This document shows positions 10,067-17,195 of a DNA stretch of 21,731 bases, piece by piece (the first letter of the stretch is position 1; each line of letters starts with the position of its first letter). The stretch lies in assembly GCA_025354075.1 (NCBI GenBank), contig JANXNO010000445.1:1-21731 (forward strand), read 5' to 3'. The notes beneath the pieces are model-generated. The model was not told where the DNA came from. It made no database searches and was given only the letters and a program-made list of their open reading frames with translations. A program made the position numbers and the translations under genes. This DNA comes from Burkholderiales bacterium. Lineage in GTDB: Bacteria; Pseudomonadota; Gammaproteobacteria; Burkholderiales; Casimicrobiaceae.

Positions 10067-11047
10067 ATGGAACGTCGTGACTTTCTGCAGGCGATGCTTG
10101 CGGCGGCGGGCGCGTACGCCGTGCCAGGCAGCGTGTTCGCGCAGGACAAATATCCGAGCAAGCCGATCACCTGGATTTGCCCGTACGCGGCCGGCGGCAG
10201 CGCCGACAATCGCTCGCGCCAGATGGCAAAAGTGATGGGTATCGCGCTCGGCCAGCCGATCATCATCGACAATAAATCGGGCGCCGGCGGCAACATTGGC
10301 ACCGAATTTATCGCCAAGGCAAAGCCTGACGGCTATACGTTGGGCATGGGTAATTTCGCGCCGCTCGCCGTCAATCACGCGCTGTTCAAAAAGATCAATT
10401 TCGATCCGGTCAACGACATCGTGCCGATCATGCTGATCGAAAAGGGCCCGCTAATTTTGACCGTACGCAACGATTCGCCGTTCAAGACGGTGAAGGACAT
10501 TGTGGCGGCCGCGAAAGCCTCACCGGGCAAACTCTCATACGCCTCAGGCGGCATTGGCGGCACCCATCACCTGAGCGGCGCGCTGTTTGAGCACGCAGCG
10601 GGCATCGAGATGATTCACGCGCCGTACAAAAGCGGATCCGCCGCCGCGACCGACCTGCTCGGTGGCCAGGTGCAGATGATGTTTGAGCAGATGTACGTGG
10701 CGATGCCCGGCGTGCAGAGCGGCAAAACGCGCGCCATTGCGATCACCAGCAAAACGCGTAATCCACTGCTGCCGAATCTGCCGACGATGGCGGAATCGGG
10801 CTACCCGGCGGTTGAGGTGTTGAACTGGCAGGGGCTGGTTGGGCCGAAGGGTTTGTCTGCTGACATGGTGAAGCTGCTCAACGCAACCGCCAACAAAGCG
10901 ATGCTCGACAAGGATTTGCGCGAGAAGATTTTGAGCCAAGGCAACGAGCTCGGCGGCGGCACGCCGGAGCAATTCGCGGCGCTGATCAAGGCCGAAATGC
11001 CGCGTTGGGCGAAGGTCGTCAAAGACGCGAAGATCGAGCCGGAATAG
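10067..11047 (+). CDS. Bug-family (TctC-like) periplasmic solute-binding protein
   Basis: The gene encodes a 326-residue receptor of the tripartite tricarboxylate transporter group, a family greatly expanded in Burkholderiales. Residues 1-26 are an export signal ending at VFAQ; the MERRDFLQ start resembles a twin-arginine motif. The mature part shows the family hallmarks YPSKPITWICPYAAGGSADN, QPIIIDNKSGAGGNIGTEFIAKAKPDGYTL and the GGTHHLSG...HAPYKSGSAA segment that lines the ligand pocket. Members bind carboxylates, nicotinate or amino acids; the ligand cannot be told here. No TctA/TctB membrane genes are nearby, so it is an orphan receptor, as is common. A strong AAAGGAGG ribosome site fixes the start. 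Confidence 0.93.
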   Translation: MERRDFLQAMLAAAGAYAVPGSVFAQDKYPSKPITWICPYAAGGSADNRSRQMAKVMGIALGQPIIIDNKSGAGGNIGTEFIAKAKPDGYTLGMGNFAPLAVNHALFKKINFDPVNDIVPIMLIEKGPLILTVRNDSPFKTVKDIVAAAKASPGKLSYASGGIGGTHHLSGALFEHAAGIEMIHAPYKSGSAAATDLLGGQVQMMFEQMYVAMPGVQSGKTRAIAITSKTRNPLLPNLPTMAESGYPAVEVLNWQGLVGPKGLSADMVKLLNATANKAMLDKDLREKILSQGNELGGGTPEQFAALIKAEMPRWAKVVKDAKIEPE

Positions 11048-11073
11048 ACGGTTGGCTGGTTCGCATTTTTGAT

Positions 11074-11102
11074 GAAAGGGCTCGCGTTGCGGGCCTTTTT
11101 TT
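11074..11102. terminator. Intrinsic terminator between convergent genes
   Basis: AAAGGGCTCGC and GCGGGCCTTT pair with one bulge and are followed by a run of T on the plus strand. The AAAGG on the other side gives a short A/T tail for minus-strand transcription, so it may serve both convergent genes. Confidence 0.75.
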
Positions 11103-11110
11103 GTGGTGAG

Positions 11111-11944
11111 TTACTTCGCCGTCACCGGCTCCAAACCTGTTTTTGCAATCGTCGGTGCCGCCGCTGCTGACGTGAAGTATTTGATCATCGCGCGCGCTGC
11201 TTCAGGCTCCTTTGCGCCAACCACGATGCCTGCCGAGAAAAACGTGTTTTGCTGCACTTCATCCGGCAACGGCCCGATGTAATCAATGCCCGCAATCGGC
11301 ACCAGTTCGCTCACCTGCTGCAAGCCAAGCTCCGCGTCACCGCGTGCGACGATGGTGCCGACGCGCTCGCTCAGAATGCGTTTGCTCTTCGGTAATACCT
11401 GATCGGCGATGCCCAGTTTTTGCACCAGCACGGTCGAGTAGTACACGCCGCTTGCGCTCGCGGAATAGGCGATGGATTTTGCGTCGAGCAAAGTCTGTTT
11501 AAGCGTTGCCAACGTGCTGATATCCGGCTTTGGCGCGCCTGATTTCACAGCAAATCCGATGCTAGAGCGCACCAGATCAACGCGGCTGCCGGGCATCACT
11601 TTGCCCTGCTTGATCAGGTCGTCGAGCGCGGGCCCGGCCATGATCAACACGTCTACCGGTTCGTTGCGTGCAAGTCGGCTCGGGATCGAATCCGACGCGT
11701 TGCCCATCGACGCGCCATAGTTTGAAATCACCTTGTGTCCGCTGTCTTTTTCAAACAACGGGACCAGCATTTTGTAAGCCTCGGTGAATGCACCGGACGT
11801 GATGACGCGAACCTCTGCGCTGCGAGTCGTTGCCGTTACGACGGGTGCCGCTGGTTGCAGCGCGCAGGAAGACAGTAGTAGCGCGCTTGCCGTACTCGCA
11901 AGCGCAATTAACCATGCGCGACGGCGATTGTTTGTCATGTTCAT
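11111..11944 (-). CDS. ModA-like substrate-binding lipoprotein
   Basis: The product (277 residues) begins with a basic segment and hydrophobic helix ending in the lipobox LLSSC (Cys about residue 26), so it should be lipid-anchored and periplasmic. The rest matches type II solute-binding proteins of the molybdate/tungstate (ModA) superfamily: SGAFTEAYKMLVPLFEKDSGHKV, the NYGASMGNASDSIPSRLARNEPVDVLIMAG region and SGVYYSTVLVQKLGI. Many such proteins, however, are ModA-like without binding molybdate. No modB or modC permease or ATPase gene is near, so its role may be sensing or work with distant partners. AGGAGG lies five bases before the ATG at 11944. It is divergent from the kinase-like gene. 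Confidence 0.85.
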   Translation of the reverse strand: MNMTNNRRRAWLIALASTASALLLSSCALQPAAPVVTATTRSAEVRVITSGAFTEAYKMLVPLFEKDSGHKVISNYGASMGNASDSIPSRLARNEPVDVLIMAGPALDDLIKQGKVMPGSRVDLVRSSIGFAVKSGAPKPDISTLATLKQTLLDAKSIAYSASASGVYYSTVLVQKLGIADQVLPKSKRILSERVGTIVARGDAELGLQQVSELVPIAGIDYIGPLPDEVQQNTFFSAGIVVGAKEPEAARAMIKYFTSAAAAPTIAKTGLEPVTAK

Positions 11945-12113
11945 GAGGCCTCCTTTATGTGTCGTAAAACGTGTTCGTGACGCGAATGCTAAGCCCGAAT
12001 GCTGCCATTGCTCTGTCAACATTCACGCAGCGAAATCACGCGAACACCGTGCGCGCCGCTTCCCGTAAACTCGACGCTCCGTAGTTGCAATTAGCCCAAC
12101 GTCACCCAACCCG

Positions 12114-13106
12114 ATGACCGCTTTCGTCGCCCTCACCTGTCCGCAATGCGGCGGCACGCTGCCCAAACAGGCGCGCTGGCGCATGGTCACCTGCCCGCAC
12201 TGTGGCTCGACGGTGACGAGGGCGACGAATCTGGTCGACGCGGCGCAATTTCATGATGCCCATGCGCGGGCATACGCGGTGTTCGCGGGTGTGCCGGAGC
12301 AGATATTTTTGCGCGGCCAGCGCTATCAATTGCTTGCACAAATCGGTGTGGGTTCGGCGTGTGACGTGTTCCTCGGGCAACGTTTGGCGCCTGCTGCCGA
12401 GCGTGTGGTGATCAAGCTGGCGCGAGAACCCATCGGCGCGATCAAGCTGCAACGAGAAGCCGCTGTGCTCAGCGAGTTGCAAGCGTTGAAAATCACTGGC
12501 GCTGCGTACTTCACACAACAACTTCCGCAACTGATGACAGTCGGCATGACTGAAGGCTCGCCGGGATACGAACGCTTTGCGTTGGTGCGTCGCCATGTTG
12601 CGGGATATTGGGGATCACTTGCCGATGTACGCTGCAATGCGCCGAACGCTATCGCGGCGCATCATGCGGTGTGGATATGGCGGCGGGCACTGGCGACGCT
12701 CGGCTTCATTCACGGCGCGGGCTGGACGCATGGTGATGTGTCGTTGGAACACTTGCTGGTGCAGCCGCGCGATCATGGCGGTATGCTGATTGACTGGTCG
12801 TCTGCCGCTCCGGTCGTCGACAGCGTACATGGCGACACATTACTGTCATCAGCAACGGTCGCACGTGACCTCGTGCAACTCGCGTGGAGCATGCGAATGT
12901 TGCTCAGCCCGGACACTGATGTGCCGCGCATACCGGATAGCGTTCCCGCGCCGCTGGCCAGCCTTCTCACGCGTTGTAGCGAAGACGCCGCCTGGTGCGC
13001 GCGCGAGGCAGCGCAGGGGCTGGACCGATTGCTACTTGAGGCGGGGCGGGCGTCCTTCGGGCCGCCCCGTTTTATGCCTTTTGACGCTTATTCACCTGCT
13101 ATCTGA
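12114..13106 (+). CDS. Zinc-ribbon Ser/Thr protein kinase-like protein
   Basis: This 330-residue protein opens with a zinc ribbon (Cys9-x2-Cys12 and Cys27-x2-Cys30, CPQCGG/CPHCGS) and continues with a divergent Hanks-type kinase domain. A glycine-loop IGVGSACDVFLG is at 77-88, VVIK with Lys101 gives the ATP-binding lysine, and Glu115 fits the helix-C partner. HGDVSLEHLLV (206-216) stands for the catalytic loop and IDW (226-228) for the DFG motif. The usual loop Asn after Asp208 is His213, so metal binding may differ and activity is not certain. There is no membrane segment. It is the first gene of a three-gene block with a VWA gene and a PurA-like gene, and such zinc-ribbon kinases are known partners of VWA proteins in TerY-type triads. 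Target unknown. Confidence 0.82.
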   Translation: MTAFVALTCPQCGGTLPKQARWRMVTCPHCGSTVTRATNLVDAAQFHDAHARAYAVFAGVPEQIFLRGQRYQLLAQIGVGSACDVFLGQRLAPAAERVVIKLAREPIGAIKLQREAAVLSELQALKITGAAYFTQQLPQLMTVGMTEGSPGYERFALVRRHVAGYWGSLADVRCNAPNAIAAHHAVWIWRRALATLGFIHGAGWTHGDVSLEHLLVQPRDHGGMLIDWSSAAPVVDSVHGDTLLSSATVARDLVQLAWSMRMLLSPDTDVPRIPDSVPAPLASLLTRCSEDAAWCAREAAQGLDRLLLEAGRASFGPPRFMPFDAYSPAI

Positions 13107-13128
13107 ACACTAAAAAGAGAGAAACGCC

Positions 13129-14106
13129 ATGGGATTCGGAGACTACTCCTACGCTGCGCACGCCGCGCTCACCGCTGACCGTTACGCGCGATCTGCCAAC
13201 GAGGTGTTCGCACAACGCGGCTGCCATGCGCTCATGAATCCACGCGGCCTCAAGGTGCGTGAATCGCGGGACAGCTCGGAGCATCCGAACTCCCTCGCTG
13301 TCGCGTTTGCGCTTGATGCGACTGGCTCGATGGGCAACATTCCCGACCTCATCGCGCGCAAGGAGTTGCCGACCTTCATGAAGCTTTTGACGGCGTGCCA
13401 CATCGCCGATCCGCAGCTCATGTTCATGGCGATAGGGGACGCCAATTCTGACAACGCGCCGCTGCAGATTGGCCAGTTTGAGACGACCGCTGAACTCATG
13501 GATCAGTGGCTCGTTTCAAGCTATCTCGAAGGCGGCGGTGGCGGCACCAATCACGAGAGCTACGAGCTGGCGTTTTACGTCGCTGCGCAGCACACTGATA
13601 TCGACTGTTTCACCAAGCGAAAAAAGCGCGGTTACCTGTTTTTAACTGGCGACGAGTTGCCTTATGACGTGGTGTCGCGACATCACATCGAGGCGCTGAT
13701 CGGTGACAAGCTCGACGAAGATATTCCGATTGAAGAGGTGATTTCGGCGGCCTGCGAAACCTATCATCCGTTCTTTTTAATCCCCGATTTGCAACGCCGC
13801 AACAATTGCGAAACGCGCTGGCGGCAACTGCTTGGCGATCACGTGATTTGTATGGAGTCGCCGGAAGATACCTGCGCGGTTGCGGCGGTGATTGTCGGCT
13901 TGACCGAGGGCGTATTGCCGAACGTCGGCGCGGCGGCCAACGTGCTTGCGGGCGCGGGTATCGCACCGGAGCGTATTGCCGCGACGATTCGCGCGGTGCA
14001 GGGCTATGCAGACCTGAATGATCGTGATGCGGTGAAGCGGTTGCATACGGGCGCATCGATACCCCCCGCAACAAAGCCGTCGTGGTGGAAAAAACTTTTT
14101 AGTTAG
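13129..14106 (+). CDS. Cytoplasmic von Willebrand factor A (VWA) protein, TerY-like
   Basis: The protein has 325 residues and no signal peptide or membrane helix. Its VWA domain (about 55-260) has a complete metal-ion-dependent adhesion site: DATGS at 63-67, Thr140 in GGGGGTNHES and Asp175 in FLTGDELP. VWA proteins of this kind assemble protein complexes by Mg-dependent binding to an acidic ligand. The C-terminal third contains a helical stretch (GLTEGVLPNVGAAANVLAGAGI) and a Lys/Trp-rich end. It begins 22 bases after the kinase-like gene with GAGAG as ribosome site and its stop abuts the GTG of the next gene, so translation is probably coupled. A TerY-like role as the scaffold between kinase and enzyme is my inference. 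Confidence 0.84.
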   Translation: MGFGDYSYAAHAALTADRYARSANEVFAQRGCHALMNPRGLKVRESRDSSEHPNSLAVAFALDATGSMGNIPDLIARKELPTFMKLLTACHIADPQLMFMAIGDANSDNAPLQIGQFETTAELMDQWLVSSYLEGGGGGTNHESYELAFYVAAQHTDIDCFTKRKKRGYLFLTGDELPYDVVSRHHIEALIGDKLDEDIPIEEVISAACETYHPFFLIPDLQRRNNCETRWRQLLGDHVICMESPEDTCAVAAVIVGLTEGVLPNVGAAANVLAGAGIAPERIAATIRAVQGYADLNDRDAVKRLHTGASIPPATKPSWWKKLFS

Positions 14107-15492
14107 GTGCAGCAAGCGCGGCTCATCTCCCTCATCGGCCTCGGTTTCGGTGACTGTGGCAAGGGACTCTACACCGACTATTTGACGCGTGAACTGGGCG
14201 CGCACACGGTGGTGCGCTTCAACGGCGGCGCTCAGGCAGGTCACAACGTGTGTCTGTCCGATGGACGCCACCACACCTTTTCGCAATTCGGTGCCGGGAC
14301 GTTGGTGCCCGGTGTACGCACGTTGCTGGCTTACCCCGTCGTCGTGCATCCGACGGCATTGCTCGTTGAGAACGAATGGCTCAAGCGCATAGGCGTGCAT
14401 GATGCACTGGATCGTTTGCGCATTGATTCGCGCTGTCGCGTGACCACACCGTTTCATCAGGCAGCGGGGCGACTACGCGAGATTTCTCGTGGTGCAGATG
14501 CCCACGGCACGTGTGGTGTGGGCGTGGGTGAAACTGTCGGTCACGGACTGCAATGTCCCGAGCTCATTGTTCGCTTCGGCGATCTGGCCAAACCCGCGTT
14601 GATGGTCGACAAGCTGGAGGCGATTCGAAACGATCTGCTGCAGTCCCTGAACCTCGACAACATGGCGGTACACACCAACGAACGCACGCGAAGCGAGTTG
14701 GCAATCCTTCGCGATGAACACGTTGCCGAACGCTGGGTCGCACAACTGTCGCCGCTGACGTTCGCGTCATGCGAGATTGCGCGGGACGAGGTGGCTTGGC
14801 AACTCAGCGGCAGCGGCACCGCAATTTTTGAAGGCGCGCAAGGCCTGCTCCTCGACGAAACATACGGCTTCCATCCGCACACCACCTGGAGCAGCGTCGG
14901 CCCCAACGCCGCGGAGGCCGTTGCAAAAGACGCTGGTTTTGATGGACACATGTTCCACCTCGGCGTGCTGCGCACTTATCTCACACGCCACGGCGCTGGC
15001 CCGTTCCCGACGCACGATACGACGCTGAACGGTTTGGCCGAACCCCACAATTCTGGCGAGGGCTGGCAGGGTGCGTTTCGGCGTGGCCACCCTGATTCAG
15101 TACTGTTGCGCTACGCGCTGGGTGTCGCTGGTCAAATCGACGGCCTCGTCACCACCCATCATGACGTCTTTGATCGCGGGCATACGCTCAAGTGGTGCGA
15201 GTCATATGACGTAACTGCGGACACAACCATTGCTCCGGCGCATGCAGAAACGACCGCTAGAGGCGCGGTCATAAGAGATTTACCGACTCAAGATTTGTCT
15301 GATTTTGAACGTCAAAGTCGTCTGACACATACGCTTTTTACTGCCGTGCCACAGTACGATTCGACGCCGCTCAAAAGCAGCCTGGCGTGGAACTCGATGG
15401 TGGAAAGTGCGGTGCGCTGCCCGGTTCTGCTGGCTGCTCATGGCCCTGCGCACACATCGGTGCGTGCCTGCAGGCCAATGCCCTGGCGGTAA
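14107..15492 (+). CDS. Divergent adenylosuccinate synthetase (PurA)-like nucleotide ligase
   Basis: This 461-residue protein aligns along its length with PurA, which joins IMP and aspartate with GTP hydrolysis. Kept features are the P-loop GDCGKG (15-20, with the catalytic Asp16), GGAQAGHN with the catalytic His46, GTCGVGVGE (134-142), FEGAQGLLLDETYG (241-254), GPFPT (298-302) and LLRYAL. Changes fall at ligand sites: the GATTGRPRR aspartate loop is a shorter GWQGAFRRGHPD (319-330), the guanine-recognising TKLD is THHD (350-353), and the C-terminal GPD is GPA. This suggests another amino acid, nucleotide or both, and argues against a housekeeping PurA. It starts with GTG directly after the VWA stop with no ribosome site, implying coupling. 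The real reaction is unknown. Confidence 0.8.
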   Translation: MQQARLISLIGLGFGDCGKGLYTDYLTRELGAHTVVRFNGGAQAGHNVCLSDGRHHTFSQFGAGTLVPGVRTLLAYPVVVHPTALLVENEWLKRIGVHDALDRLRIDSRCRVTTPFHQAAGRLREISRGADAHGTCGVGVGETVGHGLQCPELIVRFGDLAKPALMVDKLEAIRNDLLQSLNLDNMAVHTNERTRSELAILRDEHVAERWVAQLSPLTFASCEIARDEVAWQLSGSGTAIFEGAQGLLLDETYGFHPHTTWSSVGPNAAEAVAKDAGFDGHMFHLGVLRTYLTRHGAGPFPTHDTTLNGLAEPHNSGEGWQGAFRRGHPDSVLLRYALGVAGQIDGLVTTHHDVFDRGHTLKWCESYDVTADTTIAPAHAETTARGAVIRDLPTQDLSDFERQSRLTHTLFTAVPQYDSTPLKSSLAWNSMVESAVRCPVLLAAHGPAHTSVRACRPMPWR

Positions 15493-15569
15493 ACGCCACC
15501 CCTGACCACCCGCCTCAGTAGTGCCATGTAGCCGAGCGAGATTAATCGCTGCCGCCTCCAGCACGCGCA

Positions 15570-15603
15570 GTTAGCTGCGAACGCGTTACGCAGTTGAGCT
15601 AAC
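15570..15603. other. Imperfect hairpin between the PurA-like gene and the IPTL-CTERM gene
   Basis: GTTAGC-TGCG (15570-15579) pairs with CGCA and GCTAAC (15589-15603) with a small internal loop. It has no T-run, so it is not a standard terminator. It may mark the transcript end of the three-gene block or be an operator. The rest of the 222-base gap shows only the ribosome site GGAGG before the next gene. Confidence 0.4.
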
Positions 15604-15714
15604 GAATCAGAAGCGGTGACCAATTCGTGGCGGGGAAACCCTGTCGTGCAATACTTGACTGGTATTAGTCTGCAATCTTTAAGCGACTTTGCCATATCCA
15701 ATGGAGGATGAATA

Positions 15715-16650
15715 ATGAAACTTCAAATGACTCAATTGACAAGGGCGTTTCTCGCAAGCCTGATGATCGGCATGACGGTTCCAAGCTTTGCGGCAGTCGT
15801 CACTACGCCAGTGGGCGTCTATACGAACCCTGGCGGCACCAACATGGGTGACCCGGTTGCCGCCGACGTTTGGTTGCGCACCAATGTGCGCAATGGCGGC
15901 TCGGTAGGCATCGCCAGCACGTATCCGCGCAATGTTGGCGGCTCTGCCTTCATGTCTCTGGGTGCCAATACCGGTAACAACGGCAAGGCTGACTGGGAAT
16001 ATTATCCGGCCGCGGGATTTGGTCGGCTGGCCGATGTGGGTACGCTGAGCTACGAGTGGTATCGCGCAGGCACCAGCACAGTGGCTTCACATTTTCATCC
16101 GGCACTGCGATTGCTCATTGATGCTGACGGCAATCCCGCGACCACCAATGACCGTGGCTATCTCGTCTTTGAGCGTAGTTACAACCCGTCTGTGAGTGCC
16201 GTACCCACCGACACGTGGACGGCGGAAAACATTACCAACTCAACCAACCTGTGGTGGTCGCAGTTCGGGGTGGGCATTAATGAGGTGTACAACCGAACCT
16301 TGGCTCAGTACAAAGCCGGGCCGGGCACAGGCGGTTACACCGCTGATGCAGGTTTTGCGCAACTCGGGCCGAACAGCACCATTCTGGGCGTGAGTTCCGG
16401 CATCGGCTCGGGATGGGCCTCAGGGGTCGGTGATGGCCCTGCGTTTAACGGAGCGGTGGACAACATCACGCTGGTCAGCGCAACGACCGGTTCGGCGCAG
16501 TTGAACAGCGCCAATTTCGAACTGGTGGCACCTGCCGTCTTCACCCCCGCCTCGGTGCCGACACTCAGCGCCGCCACCCTCGTCGCATTGATCGGACTTT
16601 TTGTTCTGGGCATGGGTTGGGTTAGTCGCCGTCGCGCTGTCGACAACTGA
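15715..16650 (+). CDS. Secreted protein with IPTL-CTERM-type sorting signal
   Basis: The precursor is 311 residues. Residues 1-27 are a signal peptide ending SFAA. The C-terminus has the tripartite sorting form: VPTLS (281-285), a hydrophobic helix (ATLVALIGLFVLGMGWV) and a basic RRR end. This is the IPTL-CTERM type, a relative of PEP-CTERM, which directs proteins to a dedicated membrane sorting system in betaproteobacteria. The middle is rich in Gly, Asn, Thr and Ser with aromatic residues, as in extracellular beta-rich proteins, and has no catalytic motif I recognise. A GGAGG ribosome site lies upstream. The transcription unit seems separate from the preceding genes. Function unknown; a surface or matrix role is likely from family knowledge. 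Confidence 0.8.
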   Translation: MKLQMTQLTRAFLASLMIGMTVPSFAAVVTTPVGVYTNPGGTNMGDPVAADVWLRTNVRNGGSVGIASTYPRNVGGSAFMSLGANTGNNGKADWEYYPAAGFGRLADVGTLSYEWYRAGTSTVASHFHPALRLLIDADGNPATTNDRGYLVFERSYNPSVSAVPTDTWTAENITNSTNLWWSQFGVGINEVYNRTLAQYKAGPGTGGYTADAGFAQLGPNSTILGVSSGIGSGWASGVGDGPAFNGAVDNITLVSATTGSAQLNSANFELVAPAVFTPASVPTLSAATLVALIGLFVLGMGWVSRRRAVDN

Positions 16651-16918
16651 CAGGTCGCTATTTTCCCCAGCGGTATCCGCGCGGTTGGCGAGCCACAATT
16701 CGCGCGCTAAAGCCTAGGCACAAACCCGCGCAACGCCTGCGGGCAAAGTGACTTTGAACGAGCCGCTGCCGCCCTGAATTTTGGCGGCGGTGATCTCGTC
16801 CAAAAGAAAATCGCAGCGCTTTCGGGAATGGTGTCCCGGATTGTTCGAATAATTTTGATTACGTTCGATTTGGCGGATGCTCGATAGAGAGTATGCACTC
16901 ACATCATATTTTATCTAA

Positions 16919-16939
16919 TCCCGAGCAAAAGAGTCGGGA
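16919..16939. repeat. TCCCGA-N9-TCGGGA inverted repeat upstream of CIRCE
   Basis: Six-base perfect arms with a nine-base spacer, 14 bases before CIRCE and with the same spacer length. No T-run follows on either strand, so it looks more like an operator than a terminator. Confidence 0.5.
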
Positions 16940-16953
16940 ACTAATTACAATTA

Positions 16954-16980
16954 TTGGCACTCTCATGTTGCGAGTGCTAA
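16954..16980 (+). promoter_or_regulatory. CIRCE element (HrcA operator) of rpoH
   Basis: TTGGCACTC (16954-16962), a nine-base spacer and GAGTGCTAA (16972-16980) match the CIRCE consensus TTAGCACTC-N9-GAGTGCTAA with one change. HrcA binds this element and represses heat-shock genes at normal temperature. It spans the putative rpoH promoter. Confidence 0.9.
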
Positions 16981-16983
16981 TAT
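16954..16983 (+). promoter_or_regulatory. Putative sigma-70 promoter of rpoH overlapping CIRCE
   Basis: A TTGGCA -35 (16954-16959; consensus TTGACA) and a TAATAT -10 (16978-16983; consensus TATAAT) are 18 bases apart. The elements sit within and at the end of CIRCE, as in other HrcA-controlled promoters, giving a leader of about 200 bases. The start site is inferred, not seen. Confidence 0.5.
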
Positions 16984-17195
16984 GGTGAATCGAATCAGTC
17001 ACCTGATGCACTTGGATCGCGCCGGTTGGCGTGGTTCGGCGGAACTGGCAGGCAACCGAGCCCGCACAGCCGCCCCCTCGTGGGGGTCACAGGGAGTCCT
17101 TGCGGTGTTGGCGAATTAATTTGCTGCATTGCACACGGCGCGCCGTCCGCTCAAGTTTTTGGTGACGGCATTTTTGAATGGGGAGTATGCGTTCC

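Larger units (their letters stand above)
16651..17195. other. Long intergenic region upstream of rpoH
   Basis: About 545 bases with no convincing gene. The first 250 bases hold only short overlapping frames. Then follow a TCCCGA-N9-TCGGGA inverted repeat (16919-16939), the CIRCE/promoter (16954-16983) and a leader of about 200 bases with a CCCCC-TCGT-GGGGG hairpin (17073-17086). Confidence 0.6.

Noticed and set aside
14107..15492. Reading the PurA-like gene as phage PurZ (2-aminoadenine synthesis)
   Set aside because: It keeps the PurA catalytic Asp and has no phage genes or other Z-genome genes around it.
15690..15704. Similarity of CGACTTTGCCATAT to CGACTTTTGCCATAT within copy B of the nested palindrome
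   Set aside because: The match is short and no stems or ends of the element are found around it, so I treat it as chance.
16707..16902. Two overlapping minus-strand frames of 62-63 codons before rpoH
   Set aside because: Neither has a ribosome site or known motif. One ends in SFKVTLPAGVARVCA, which looks somewhat protein-like, but evidence is too thin to call a gene.
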